A DNA stretch of 64,000 nucleotides from Pedobacter sp. JY14-1 (GCF_029269825.1 NZ_JARJHU010000009.1:601-64600), one strand, 5' to 3'. Shown: positions 1-9,355, counted from the stretch's first letter. Notes: generated from the letters alone by a model not told the origin. Program-made: numbers and translations.

Positions 1-885
1 GTCGGGTTCAGCGGCAAAGAGCTGCATGCGGAAGTCTACAGGGACCTGTGTCATCTGCTGGGATTGCTGGGGGTTGAGCTCCGCCTGGAGCTGGAATCCG
101 CCGGGACGTTTCTCATAGTTGGGCAGTTTGGCATCGGTATAGGCAGGTGCTGGCTTAGGCAGTTTCTCCCAGTCCTTACGGGCGGCGTCACTGACCGCCC
201 ACAGGATGCCATTCTGCAGCAGTTTGAGGAATTCCGGATTTTTCCAGGTGCGTTCATCATGTCCGTAGGCGGTATAGAATACCTTTCCCTTGCCGTATTT
301 TTTGACCCAGGTATAAGGTTCATGACGTTCTCCTTCCATGCGCTCGGTCAGTACATGGATGTCTTTGGCCACTTTATCGTGGACATAGGTCTCGTCCCAG
401 GTAGTGAAAGGGGTGATGCCTTTCATGACAGGATGTCTGGCATCCTTAATGACCATCTGGAACTCTCCGGTGCCGTGGGTCTTGAACTGTCCGCCCACCA
501 GGTCGATATAGGCGGGGGAGTTCTGGAAGCACCAGGAGGCACAGTGTACGGGAATGAATCCTTTTCCTGATTTCACAAAGTCGAGCAGTGCCTTTTCCTG
601 TTCGGGTTTGATCAGGTCGTGGTTCGAATAGATGACCAGGCCGTCGTATTTGGCGAGGTTTTCGGCATTCAGGTCGTCCGGATTGGTGGTATAGCTGATG
701 TTGATGCCATTTTTGAAGAATTCCTGGGAGATGATCTCGGTGAACTTCTCGGAATTGTGGTGTTTGCTGTCGTGGCCCAGCAGCAGCAGCTCCAGCCGAC
801 GGCCTTTGTCCATACCGGAGAAACTGCCTTTGAAATTTATAAATGCGGCTATGCAAAGCGCAGCAAGGATAAAATACTTTCTCAT
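1..885 (-). CDS. ThuA-domain oxidoreductase, N-terminal part (cut by window edge)
   Basis: The frame stays open from the ATG at 885 to the left edge (295 codons), so the C-terminus lies outside. Residues 1-20 form a hydrophobic signal segment. Residues about 30-235 read as a ThuA-like glutamine-amidotransferase fold (LLLLGHDSKHHNSEKF, DGLVIYSNHD, GFIPVHCASWCF, TYVHDK, GKGKVFYTAYGHDERTW). After a linker the text changes to VPVDFRMQLFAAEPD, which is how PVC-type membrane-bound dehydrogenases begin, so the full protein is probably ThuA plus a beta-propeller dehydrogenase, often with cytochrome c. It starts 9 bases after the upstream esterase stop and is therefore the downstream member of the deoxysugar operon. 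Its substrate is unknown; ThuA proteins are linked to sugar oxidation. ThuA call firm, dehydrogenase part inferred from about 15 residues. Confidence 0.8.
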   Translation of the reverse strand, partial: MRKYFILAALCIAAFINFKGSFSGMDKGRRLELLLLGHDSKHHNSEKFTEIISQEFFKNGINISYTTNPDDLNAENLAKYDGLVIYSNHDLIKPEQEKALLDFVKSGKGFIPVHCASWCFQNSPAYIDLVGGQFKTHGTGEFQMVIKDARHPVMKGITPFTTWDETYVHDKVAKDIHVLTERMEGERHEPYTWVKKYGKGKVFYTAYGHDERTWKNPEFLKLLQNGILWAVSDAARKDWEKLPKPAPAYTDAKLPNYEKRPGGFQLQAELNPQQSQQMTQVPVDFRMQLFAAEPD

Positions 886-894
886 CTGTCAGGG

Positions 895-1752
895 TTATTT
901 ATGTGTTGGTTTGGTGTTTGAAGCTGATTTAAACAAAAGCTGACTGAAATTATACAGGTCTTTTTTCCAGACCGCAAAATCATGCTTGCCGGGCGCAGTA
1001 TAGTAGACGTGGTCTACCTGGTTGCGGTCGAGATACTGATGGGTCCTCTCGCTGATATTGAGCAGGTTGTCTTCTGTACCGCAGGATATCCACAGCAAGC
1101 GGATTTTCTTTTTTGCACCTGAAGGGTCGGGTAACAGCGCTTCTGGCTGCCTGGTGTTGGGTGCAGATGAGAAACCGCCGATCCATGCAAATTGCCCCAG
1201 GTTTCCGAGACCGAAGTTCAATGCCTGTCCGCCACCCATAGAAAGACCTGCAATGGCGCGCGAATCTCTTTTTGCTGAAACGGAATACTGCTTTTCAATA
1301 TAGGGGATAAGGTCTTGCAGCAAGTCCTTTTCAAACCGTGAAAATGCTTCAATCTTATCGGCGGCCATGATGTTTCCTGTCGGGCGGTCATCTTTCATGG
1401 CTCTTCCGTTAGGCATTACCACGATCATTGGAACGATTTTATGATCTGCATACAGATTATCCAGGATATGCTGAGGATTTGCGTTACTTAACCATTCGTA
1501 TTCGTTGCCCCCGATTCCGTGTAACAGATACAGAACAGGATTTTTCTTTTGACCGGAATATCCAGGTGGCAGGTAAACGATGGCTTTTCTCGTATTTTCT
1601 ACTGTTTTGGAATAGTAACTTACCGTGTCGATTCGGCCGTGGACTGCCTGGTCCCGGAAAGTATCAAATCCGGCAGGAGGCAGGCCTGCTTCCTGCGCCC
1701 TCACGGATATGACGATAACCGCTAATGTTATGAGTAATGCAATCTTTTTCAT
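895..1752 (-). CDS. CE1-like exported esterase (alpha/beta hydrolase)
   Basis: 285 residues with a signal peptide (MKKIALLITLAVIVISVRAQ) and an esterase-D/feruloyl esterase fold. LYLLHGIGGNEYEW is the oxyanion-hole strand, GLSMGGGQ carries the nucleophile Ser171, CGTEDNLL gives Asp228 and GKHDF gives His257, so the triad is complete. CE1 members of this size remove acetyl or feruloyl groups from xylan and related glycans. It sits 5 bases after the GH95 stop, in an operon that also holds a GH10 xylanase, which supports a role in de-esterifying a decorated hemicellulose in the periplasm. The exact ester is not readable from sequence; a general carbohydrate esterase is the safe name. Confidence 0.85.
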   Translation of the reverse strand: MKKIALLITLAVIVISVRAQEAGLPPAGFDTFRDQAVHGRIDTVSYYSKTVENTRKAIVYLPPGYSGQKKNPVLYLLHGIGGNEYEWLSNANPQHILDNLYADHKIVPMIVVMPNGRAMKDDRPTGNIMAADKIEAFSRFEKDLLQDLIPYIEKQYSVSAKRDSRAIAGLSMGGGQALNFGLGNLGQFAWIGGFSSAPNTRQPEALLPDPSGAKKKIRLLWISCGTEDNLLNISERTHQYLDRNQVDHVYYTAPGKHDFAVWKKDLYNFSQLLFKSASNTKPTHK

Positions 1753-1757
1753 CTGTT

Positions 1758-4214
1758 TTATTTTCCGATTATTGTATAACTATTGCCAGCCTTTGTCTGA
1801 AGGTCATAAGTCCATGTTTCTGGCAGATTGATGCTTAAGTCTTTTTCGTTCTTGTGGACAAGCGGAGTTTTAATGTCTGTGGGTTGATTGAAGATATTCC
1901 CGGCAGTACCAGCAGACTTTTTCAGCAGCTTGCTGCTGACAGCCTGATTCAGGCGCAACCGGCATTTGCCGTTCAGTGCGGAGTGGATAACGAGTTTTGT
2001 TATCTTACGATCTGACCATTCCATATCTATTTTGAAGCCACCCCTGGCCATGAGCCCGCTTACGCTTCCCTGCGGCCAGACGTCTGGCAGCGCCGGAAGT
2101 AAATAGATTGCATCGTCGTGGCTTTGCAGCAGCATTTCGGCGATGCCCGCAGTACAACCGAAGTTGCCGTCGATCTGGAAGGGTGGATGGGCATCGAACA
2201 GATTTGGATAGGTGCCGCCTGAGCCACCGGTTACAGGTTTGATCTGGTCTGTAATGAGTTTATAGGCGTGGTTGCCATCCAGCAGGCGTGCCCAAAGGTT
2301 TATCTTCCATGCCATTGACCAGCCTGTCGACACGTCGCCCCGGTAAACCAGTGCGTTTTTTGCCGCTGCGAAAAGTTCTGGATGTCTGAACGGCGAAATC
2401 TGGTTGCCGGGAAATAATCCATATAAATGCGACACGTGACGGTGTTTGTCTTCGGGATTGTCAAAATCTTCGAGCCATTCCTGCAGCTGCCCATACTTGC
2501 CGATCTGCATCGGGGGCAATTTGTCTCGGTAACGGAGTATGCTGTCGGCAAATGCCTTGTCTGTCTTGAGCTCGGCTGCAGCCCTGGTTAAACTGGTGAA
2601 TAAACCGTAAACCAGCTGATTGTCCATCGTAGCCCCGGCCGTCACTGAAACGGCCGTTTTTCCGCCGATATACTGGTTTTCGGGTGATATGGATGGCGAT
2701 ACCACCAGCCAATTGTGCTCGGGGTCGGTTTGCAGGACATCCATATAATACCAGGCGGCCGCTTTCATTACCGGATAGTATTTCTTCAGAAACTGTCTGT
2801 CGCCGGTGAAAAGGTAATGCTCCCAGAGGTGCTGGCACAGCCAGGCACCGCCCATAGGCCAAAGGCCCCAGAACGCTCCGTCGACAATACCTGTACTGCG
2901 CCAGATGTCTGTATTGTGGTGCAACATCCAACCTCTGGCACCATACATTTTTTTTGCGGATTCCTGCCCGGTAATTGAGAGGTCGCTGATCATGTTGAAG
3001 AGCGGGGTGCTCAACTCGGGCAATTGGGTAACTTCACTGGGCCAGTAATTCATCTCGGTATTGATGTTTACGGTATACTTACTGTCCCATGGACCTTTCA
3101 GTTCCCCATTCCATATTCCCTGGAGGTTTGCCGGCTGAGACTGCGGCTGCGATGAACAGATGAGCAGGTAGCGGCCAAACTGGAAATAAAGTGCTGCAAG
3201 CTGGGGATCTTTTCCATCTGCAAATTCCTTCAGACGGATGTCGGTTGGTTTCTCTATTGCTGCTGAAGTGCCGAGATTTAGTTTTACACGGTCATAATAA
3301 CTTTTATAGAAGGCTTTATGAGCGGATAAAAGTGCATTGAAATTGCTCTGGTAAGCTTTTTCCAGTGTAGTCGTTGCCCTGGTCAGCGGGTTTCCGGAAA
3401 TATCGCGGTAGCTGACAAAATTAGTGGCGATGGAAACGTAGGCTACTGCCGTATCTGCCCCTGAAATGCTGATGCCTGAAGTATCTGTCTGCTGAGTGCC
3501 GCCGGAAGAACGGACGCGGGTGATGACATTGAAGCGGACCTGTCCTTTCTGGTTTTCATGGTCGCTTCCTTTTCCTGAAAGGACCAGGTCATTTCCATTG
3601 GCCTGAATGTTTGTCGACAAGGGGCTCTGCAGCTTCATTTTACAGGTGATCATTCCAGGCCGGTCGGCTGTGAGCCTTACCAGCATTACGTTGTGGGTAA
3701 ATGAAACCAGGTATTCACGCTTGTAACGTACACCGTTACTGACATAGCTTACGGCAGAGACTGCATTTCCGATATCCAGGTCGCGGTAATAACCGGTAGC
3801 TTTTTCATGGCCGGGAAAGGTAATGTAAAGATTACCAGCCAGCTGGTAGGGCATACCGCTGTTTCCTTTTGGCCCAAGTTTTTCGTTTGCGATTTGCTGG
3901 GCCTCTACGTATTTCTTTTCGAAAAGCAGTTTTCTAACCTGGGCAATGGGCCCGGCTGCATTTTCGTCTATGTTGTTATTTGGGCCACCGCCCCATATCG
4001 TCGCCTCATTCAACTGGATGCGGTCCCGGCCGGTTGTGCCGAAAAGCATCCCGCCGATAACCCCATTGCCTACAGGCAAGGCTTCATTCCAGCTGGCTGC
4101 TGGTTTATCGTACCAAAGCAGGTCTGCTTTGTTGCCTGGCACCTGTCTGGCAAAACCCGGCAGTGACACTGCCAGTACCAGCAACAGGAAAATTGTTTTA
4201 AAATGCCGTTTCAT
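1758..4214 (-). CDS. GH95 alpha-L-fucosidase / alpha-L-galactosidase
   Basis: 818 residues, the normal GH95 length, with a signal peptide (cleavage near FARQ). Family signatures seen: WNEALPVGNGVIGGMLFG near residue 42, NINTEMNYW at 383-391 with the two Asn that assist catalysis in AfcA of Bifidobacterium (N421/N423 there), and FQIDGNFGCTAG with the catalytic Asp. The enzyme inverts at terminal alpha-L-fucose or alpha-L-galactose. The residue two before the first Asn is Thr381. In the fucosidase AfcA this position is His419, and I recall a Thr here in an L-galactose-preferring Bacteroides enzyme (from memory). With a GH10 xylanase next door, L-galactosyl side chains of complex xylan are a possible target. 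Family call firm, sugar choice open. Confidence 0.93.
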   Translation of the reverse strand: MKRHFKTIFLLLVLAVSLPGFARQVPGNKADLLWYDKPAASWNEALPVGNGVIGGMLFGTTGRDRIQLNEATIWGGGPNNNIDENAAGPIAQVRKLLFEKKYVEAQQIANEKLGPKGNSGMPYQLAGNLYITFPGHEKATGYYRDLDIGNAVSAVSYVSNGVRYKREYLVSFTHNVMLVRLTADRPGMITCKMKLQSPLSTNIQANGNDLVLSGKGSDHENQKGQVRFNVITRVRSSGGTQQTDTSGISISGADTAVAYVSIATNFVSYRDISGNPLTRATTTLEKAYQSNFNALLSAHKAFYKSYYDRVKLNLGTSAAIEKPTDIRLKEFADGKDPQLAALYFQFGRYLLICSSQPQSQPANLQGIWNGELKGPWDSKYTVNINTEMNYWPSEVTQLPELSTPLFNMISDLSITGQESAKKMYGARGWMLHHNTDIWRSTGIVDGAFWGLWPMGGAWLCQHLWEHYLFTGDRQFLKKYYPVMKAAAWYYMDVLQTDPEHNWLVVSPSISPENQYIGGKTAVSVTAGATMDNQLVYGLFTSLTRAAAELKTDKAFADSILRYRDKLPPMQIGKYGQLQEWLEDFDNPEDKHRHVSHLYGLFPGNQISPFRHPELFAAAKNALVYRGDVSTGWSMAWKINLWARLLDGNHAYKLITDQIKPVTGGSGGTYPNLFDAHPPFQIDGNFGCTAGIAEMLLQSHDDAIYLLPALPDVWPQGSVSGLMARGGFKIDMEWSDRKITKLVIHSALNGKCRLRLNQAVSSKLLKKSAGTAGNIFNQPTDIKTPLVHKNEKDLSINLPETWTYDLQTKAGNSYTIIGK

Positions 4215-4247
4215 ACGTGTATCTATCTGGTGTTTTATACTTCATCT

Positions 4248-5330
4248 TCAGAAATCTGCAACTTTCCAGTAAGCTTCTTTCGGCCTGAGCTGTTCATCGA
4301 AAAGCAGCGGATAGTTTTTCCGCCCCCTTACAGGAAAGTTGTCGAGCCAGCTGTAGCGGTCGGAAAGGTTCCAGAAAGTGACACCTGTAATGATATCTTT
4401 ATGCTTTCTGAATACCTGGAAGAACATGTCGTATTGTTCTGCCTGCCTTTTTTGCCTTTCGGGAGTAAAGCCCCTTGCTTCTGTACCCTTTGCTTCCTCA
4501 GGGATGTTGCCGTCGGTGTAAACGGATACATCCAGTTCTGTAATCTGCACTTTAATGCCGAGTGCTGCATATTGGCTGATCGCAGTTTCCAATACCTGCC
4601 GGGATGGCTGTGCCACAGACCAATGCCCCTGAAGCCCTACCGCATGAACGGGTATACCGGCATCCTTCAGTTTTTTTAAGAGGCGGTATACTTTTTCCCT
4701 TTTTTCAGGGTACTCGGTGTTGTAGTCGTTGTAAAAAAGTACGGCTTCCGGATCTGCTTCGTGGGCATACTCAAAAGCTTTTGCAATATAATCTTCGCCA
4801 CAGATCTGGTACCATAAGGAATTGCGGAGGAATTCCCCCGGTTTATCGGAAACCGCTTCGTTTACGACATCCCAGGCATAGATTTTTCCTTTATATCGTC
4901 CTGCTACCGCATCAATGTGCGCTTTCAGCCGTTTCAGCAACAGCTCTTTACTTACCAGATTTCCTAAACTGTCATAAAATATCCAACGTGGTGCCTGCGT
5001 GTGCCAGCATAGATTGTGTCCCCTGACTTTAAGCCCGTTTGATTGCGCGAATGCCACAATAGAATCGGCATCTCTCCAGTTGTACCAATCTTCACGGGGG
5101 TGTATGGGGCCCATTTTCATCGCGTTTTCGGCTGTGATACTGTTGAAGTGTTTCAGTATCAGCTGCCGTTGTTGCGGGTCGCGGAGCTGGGCAGGGGTGA
5201 CCGCTACACCGATCGGGAAATATGATTTGTAGCAGTCTTTCAGGCCAACTTCTGTTTTTGCCTGTCTCGCAAAAGTGGCCGGAGGTATACCTGCAAGTAA
5301 AATAAGTGCAATGATAATCCTGTTTCTCAT
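4248..5330 (-). CDS. GH10 endo-1,4-beta-xylanase
   Basis: 360 residues, single catalytic domain with a signal peptide (IIIALILLAGIPPATFARQ). GH10 hallmarks are all present: HFNSITAENAMKMG, GHNLCWHTQ, WDVVNEA with acid/base Glu158, VGLQGHW, and ITELDVSVY with nucleophile Glu265, followed by VTFWNLSDRYSWL. It should cleave internal beta-1,4-xylosidic bonds of xylan by the retaining mechanism, probably in the periplasm since no lipobox is seen. The ATG overlaps the stop of the upstream dehydrogenase (ATGA), so the two are translationally coupled. Being in an operon with fucose/L-galactose-releasing enzymes suggests a decorated xylan as substrate. Confidence 0.95.
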   Translation of the reverse strand: MRNRIIIALILLAGIPPATFARQAKTEVGLKDCYKSYFPIGVAVTPAQLRDPQQRQLILKHFNSITAENAMKMGPIHPREDWYNWRDADSIVAFAQSNGLKVRGHNLCWHTQAPRWIFYDSLGNLVSKELLLKRLKAHIDAVAGRYKGKIYAWDVVNEAVSDKPGEFLRNSLWYQICGEDYIAKAFEYAHEADPEAVLFYNDYNTEYPEKREKVYRLLKKLKDAGIPVHAVGLQGHWSVAQPSRQVLETAISQYAALGIKVQITELDVSVYTDGNIPEEAKGTEARGFTPERQKRQAEQYDMFFQVFRKHKDIITGVTFWNLSDRYSWLDNFPVRGRKNYPLLFDEQLRPKEAYWKVADF

Positions 5331-6349
5331 GATACTTCGATCAGTGCTTTGATTACCCCGCTGCCGGGTGCTGATACCGACTGAAAAAGTGAAGGAACTT
5401 CTTCAAATTTTATTTTGTGTGTGATGTAGTCGCCGGTGTTTACCCGTTTGTTTCTGATACAGTCTATTACGAAGCTGAAGTCTTCGGGTAATGCGTTCCT
5501 GCTGCTCATGAGCGTTCCTTCTCTTTTGTGGAATTCAGGATGGCTGATGACAAGTGGTTCTTTCTGCAGTCCGATCAGCACAAACCTGGCCCCATGGGCC
5601 ATGTAGTCTACCGCACCGTTCATCGCTTTAAGGTTACCGGAGCAGTCTATAACTACGGTAGGCATATCGCCTTTTGTGATTTCGGAAAGTCTGCTTACAA
5701 CGTCGTCCTTTGCATTAATGGTATGTATAATACCGAGTTTTTCCCGGCAGTAGGCGAGGCGGTTTTCATTGACGTCTAATGCTATTACGGTCGCACCGGC
5801 TATTCCAGCAAATTCCATCGTACCTAATCCTATAGGCCCGGCACCAATGACCAGAACAAATTCTCCGGGCTGGACTCCTGCACGGCGGACACCATGGGCA
5901 CCTATCGCGAGGGGTTCTACAACGGCAAGCTCATTGATGCTGAGTCCCTGACCATCGATGACCAGCCTGGTGGGTACCTGCAGATAAGTAGCCATGCCGC
6001 CATCTTTATGGACGCCAAATACCTGCATTTTGGTGCAGCAGTTGGTTTTTCCGTTGCGGCATGCAATGCACTCTCCGCAATTGAGGTAGGGCATAATGGT
6101 TACTGTTTTTCCCGCAGGAAAAGATTCTTGGTCGCTGCTTTCGACAACTTCTGCCGCTAGTTCATGGCCGAGGACCCGAGGGTAGCTGAAGTAAGGCTGC
6201 GTACCGTCAAAGGCATGGATATCTGTACCGCAGATCCCTATGCGTTTGATCTTAAGGAGGGTATGTTCCGGGATTAATGCTCCCAGTTCATGGTTTTGCC
6301 AGGTAAATTCACCCGGCTGGTTGCAAACGAGTGTTGTTACATTTTCCAT
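5327..6349 (-). CDS. Zinc-dependent MDR dehydrogenase, L-galactonate 5-dehydrogenase-like
   Basis: 340 residues. The start is set at ATG 6349, which overlaps the stop of the mutarotase as TAATG; longer in-frame starts would run into that gene. Catalytic zinc ligands Cys40 (GICGTD) and His62-Glu63 (GHE), structural zinc Cys91/94/97/105, and a Rossmann motif VIGAGPIGLG are visible. The closest family by eye is the RspB/LgoD group that oxidises sugar acids such as L-galactonate at C5; general sorbitol/threonine dehydrogenase relatives are alternatives. In this operon it would act on the acid formed after the aldo/keto reductase oxidises the released sugar. Cytoplasmic. Confidence 0.8.
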   Translation of the reverse strand: MENVTTLVCNQPGEFTWQNHELGALIPEHTLLKIKRIGICGTDIHAFDGTQPYFSYPRVLGHELAAEVVESSDQESFPAGKTVTIMPYLNCGECIACRNGKTNCCTKMQVFGVHKDGGMATYLQVPTRLVIDGQGLSINELAVVEPLAIGAHGVRRAGVQPGEFVLVIGAGPIGLGTMEFAGIAGATVIALDVNENRLAYCREKLGIIHTINAKDDVVSRLSEITKGDMPTVVIDCSGNLKAMNGAVDYMAHGARFVLIGLQKEPLVISHPEFHKREGTLMSSRNALPEDFSFVIDCIRNKRVNTGDYITHKIKFEEVPSLFQSVSAPGSGVIKALIEVS

Positions 6350-6684
6350 TATAGCTGGAATATCTTTTCTAACAGGATCCATTTTTCGCCTGGTTTTGCC
6401 CAGGGAAGGGGTTGCTGAAACTTCCACATCAATTGTTCCCATTCCTGGACTTTTGGATTCTCATTGTCCATTTGCGCCTTTTTTTCAAAGGAAAACTGAT
6501 CGTCGGTTTCCATGATCATAAATAAGCGGTTTCCCGTCCGGTAGATCTGCATATCTAGAATTCCGGAAACCAGGATGCTTTCACGGATTTCCTTCCATCC
6601 GTTTTCAGCCCGATGCCAGTTTTCATATTCGGCAATCAGCTGGGGTTCGTCAATAAGGTCGAGTGCAAGGCAGTATCTTTTCAT
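6349..6684 (-). CDS. L-rhamnose/L-fucose mutarotase family protein
   Basis: 111 residues of the RhaM-type mutarotase family: a short ferredoxin-like dimeric barrel with MKRYCLALDL at the start, the conserved Tyr and His of EYENWHRA near residue 20, and IYRTGNRLFMIMET. These enzymes interconvert anomers of 6-deoxyhexoses (rhamnose, fucose) so that the next enzyme gets its preferred form. Start ATG 6684 overlaps the reductase stop by four bases and its stop overlaps the next start, so the gene is locked into the operon. In Bacteroidota and Xanthomonas this family occurs in non-phosphorylating L-fucose pathways. Confidence 0.88.
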   Translation of the reverse strand: MKRYCLALDLIDEPQLIAEYENWHRAENGWKEIRESILVSGILDMQIYRTGNRLFMIMETDDQFSFEKKAQMDNENPKVQEWEQLMWKFQQPLPWAKPGEKWILLEKIFQL

Positions 6685-7679
6685 ATTTCGTAATGTTGTT
6701 CAATTAATTTTAAATTCTTCATTTCTTCCCAGAAGCCATCAGGTATTTTCACCGTTGCGAGGCTGACGTTTTCCGCTACTCTGGATGGATTGGTGGTATT
6801 TAAGGCGATGCTTTTTACGCCTGGAGCTGTCAAGGCAAAAGCGGCACAAACTGCAGCTGGCTGAAGATTTCTTTTCCGGCAAAGCTCGTAGAAGGCATCG
6901 CGCCAGCGGTAAAGTTCCGGCTGTGTTTCCTGGCTCACGAGTTTGTAATTATAGTAATCTGAACCTGTAAGGAAGCCGGCATTGAAGATTGCTGAGTTGA
7001 TGATCGCTACGCCCTTTTTTTGCAGTGATGTCATAAAATCTGCCAGTTGAGACGGATGGCTGTGTATCGTCATGCTGTTGGCTATCATGACCCAGTCTAA
7101 GGGGACTGCTTCTGCAATATGCTTGATGACCCGCCAGTCTTTTGCGCCGACGCCAACTGAATCTACTTCGCCTTTTGTTTTCAGCATCTTCAGTGCCTGG
7201 TAAGCGGATAGTATGTCCTGAAATCGCTTTTCGCGATCGGCAGGGGAGCGGGCTTCTGCCAGATACTCATCGGGATCATGTACGGATACAAGTTTTGCGG
7301 AATATCCGTTCAGCAGTTCGTTGCCCTGGTAATAGCAGTCCAGAATGCCTTGATAACTAATGCTTTGCACGGCATCGTGTTGCAGGTTTTTCCAAATGCC
7401 GGGCTCGAAGGTAGGCTCATCTGTGACCAGCGGGATCCTGAGCCAGCCTAGTTTATTGCTGATGACCACATCGCGGGGGTTTACGGCAAGCTGGTGCAGG
7501 CAACGGCCAAGCGACTCCAGGGCAAGGCCAGCACCGTATTTTCCGGCGGAATCAAATACAGCGGGTTTTTCTGAATGCTTCAGGCATTCCGATACGATGT
7601 CAAGCTTTTGCTGGTCCGTCAATGCGGTGTACAGGTTTCCAAGCCCGCTGGTGCCAAATATGATCCGGGGTAGATCCAT
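6681..7679 (-). CDS. Aldo/keto reductase, L-fucose/L-galactose 1-dehydrogenase type
   Basis: 332 residues with the aldo/keto reductase tetrad: Asp and Tyr in FDSAGKYGAGLALESLG, Lys in SNKLGWL and His in LVSVHDPDEYL. The pattern fits the D-threo-aldose 1-dehydrogenase/L-galactose dehydrogenase branch, which oxidises L-fucose or L-galactose at C1 to the lactone with NAD(P)+. It lies between the GH29 gene (12-base gap) and the mutarotase (4-base overlap), so free sugar from the two exo-glycosidases is the natural substrate. The lactonase, dehydratase and transporter expected for a complete pathway are not in this window. Confidence 0.85.
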   Translation of the reverse strand: MDLPRIIFGTSGLGNLYTALTDQQKLDIVSECLKHSEKPAVFDSAGKYGAGLALESLGRCLHQLAVNPRDVVISNKLGWLRIPLVTDEPTFEPGIWKNLQHDAVQSISYQGILDCYYQGNELLNGYSAKLVSVHDPDEYLAEARSPADREKRFQDILSAYQALKMLKTKGEVDSVGVGAKDWRVIKHIAEAVPLDWVMIANSMTIHSHPSQLADFMTSLQKKGVAIINSAIFNAGFLTGSDYYNYKLVSQETQPELYRWRDAFYELCRKRNLQPAAVCAAFALTAPGVKSIALNTTNPSRVAENVSLATVKIPDGFWEEMKNLKLIEQHYEI

Positions 7680-7691
7680 GCTTTCCTGTTG

Positions 7692-9335
7692 TTAAACTAA
7701 CTGACCTTCTATTTTCAGCACAAATGCAATGTCTCCGGTGAGTTGTGCGGGTAATTTTACCTTTAGCCCCGTAGCGTCCTGTTCAAATTCCAGGTTTGCT
7801 TTATGGCCAAGTAAGGTGACTTTCCGGACCTTGCCTTGTTCCGGTGCCTTTAAGGTCCTGATCAGTGCCAGGTTATCTGAAGGCCTGCCCAGCAATGTAG
7901 CGTACAGCACTTTACCTTTGGTTACAAAACGGATGTCTTCAGCACCGAATGGCTTTCCCTTGCCCTCGTTGAAGCCCTGGGCACTTAGCGGCGCTGCAGA
8001 TTCCATTGCAGGACCTTCACCGAATACCTTCCAGGGTCTTGTACTATAAATGCTTTCACTGTTTACCGCCATCCATTCGCCTATCTGCTCTACTACAGCC
8101 AGTTCTTTGTCGTCGATAGAGCCATCGCCCCTTAGCGGAACGTTGAGCATCAGGTTGCCGTTTTTGCTGACGACGTCTACCAGTGTATGCACCACTGTTT
8201 TGGCCGATTTATAATGGTTATTGTCGTAAATACGGCGGTCGTAATGCCAGGAACCGATACAGGTGTCGGTTTGCCATGGCAGTGGTTCGATCTTATTGCT
8301 CTGGCCGCGTTCAATGTCCCACACCATACATTTGCGTTGTTGTTCATCGAGAATTTTTCCGCAGACAACGCCGGTCAGTTTACCATGTTTTTTAATGCTC
8401 TTATTGTAAAGATGTGCGGCAATGCGCAGTCCGGCATCGCTCACCGGCCACAGAGGCAGTGCTGTATCATCGAAGTATACGAGTTCGGGATCGTATTTGG
8501 TAATGAGATCTATTGTTCGGTCGTAGAAGTTTTCGCAATATGCTTTCGAAGGGGGATAGACACCATTTCCCCAGTTCCACTGACTGTGTATCCTGCCATT
8601 GTCTTCGCTACCCTCGCTAAGGGGGTGGTTCTGTGCGTAGAGTTCCTGTGGATCGTAACCTTGCCACCAGGTACCCTGGCCCTGTGCAGCTGTTAGCTTA
8701 CCATCGTAAGGAACTCCTTTCATCGGTCCGTTCTTGTCTGAACGCTGTGCGGTTTCATACCACAGCCAAGCATGTGCCGAGTGTACGCTTACGCCCAGCG
8801 GAAGCCCATGTTTTTTAGCGGCTTTGGCCCATCCGGCCATCAGGTCTTTCTTCGGGCCGAGATTTACAGAGTTCCAGCGCTGGTGCTTACTGTCAAAAAG
8901 ATCGAAGTTGTCGTGGTGATTGGCGAGTGCCATGAAATAACGGGCACCTGCTTTTTTGTATAAGCTAACCAGGTATTCGGGATCCCATTTATCTGCTTTC
9001 CATTCGTTGATCACATCTTTGAAGCCGAACTTTGAGGGATGGCCGTATTTTTCGCAGTGGTATCTGTACTGATCACTTCCTTCTTCGTACATACCTCTGG
9101 CATACCAGTCGCCACGTTCCGGCTGGCACTGAGGCCCCCAGTGCGCCCAGATGCCGAACTTTGCATCGCGAAACCATTCGGGCACGCTGTACCCTGACAG
9201 TGAATCCCAGGTAGGTAAAAATGGTCCCTGCTGTCCAGGCAATAAGGCAGAAGTTAACGGTTGTGAAAAGGCTTTTGTGACGTATAAGGTAGCCAGGCTG
9301 GCGATACCGCCTTTGATCAGTGTACGACGTTTCAT
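7692..9335 (-). CDS. GH29 alpha-L-fucosidase
   Basis: 547 residues. The N-terminus MKRRTLIKGGIASLATLYVTKAFSQ has a twin Arg and hydrophobic stretch and may be a Tat signal. GH29 features: VPEWFRDAKFGIWAHWGPQ near residue 51, YFMALANHHDNFDLFDSK, and LVYFDDTALP with the nucleophile Asp289 (WFDG position). The C-terminal part is a beta-sandwich. GH29 enzymes retain configuration and release alpha-L-fucose from glycan ends. It is the first gene of the minus-strand operon, 103 bases from the divergent AraC gene; a TAGTTTTG element (9363-9356) could be its -7 box. Confidence 0.93.
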   Translation of the reverse strand: MKRRTLIKGGIASLATLYVTKAFSQPLTSALLPGQQGPFLPTWDSLSGYSVPEWFRDAKFGIWAHWGPQCQPERGDWYARGMYEEGSDQYRYHCEKYGHPSKFGFKDVINEWKADKWDPEYLVSLYKKAGARYFMALANHHDNFDLFDSKHQRWNSVNLGPKKDLMAGWAKAAKKHGLPLGVSVHSAHAWLWYETAQRSDKNGPMKGVPYDGKLTAAQGQGTWWQGYDPQELYAQNHPLSEGSEDNGRIHSQWNWGNGVYPPSKAYCENFYDRTIDLITKYDPELVYFDDTALPLWPVSDAGLRIAAHLYNKSIKKHGKLTGVVCGKILDEQQRKCMVWDIERGQSNKIEPLPWQTDTCIGSWHYDRRIYDNNHYKSAKTVVHTLVDVVSKNGNLMLNVPLRGDGSIDDKELAVVEQIGEWMAVNSESIYSTRPWKVFGEGPAMESAAPLSAQGFNEGKGKPFGAEDIRFVTKGKVLYATLLGRPSDNLALIRTLKAPEQGKVRKVTLLGHKANLEFEQDATGLKVKLPAQLTGDIAFVLKIEGQLV

Positions 9336-9355
9336 AAGTTTTTACTTGGTTTATT

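Noticed and set aside
446-856. 136-codon minus-strand frame at the left edge
   Set aside because: It is out of frame with the ThuA reading frame that starts at 885, and is rich in Arg/Pro/Gln as expected for a shifted frame.
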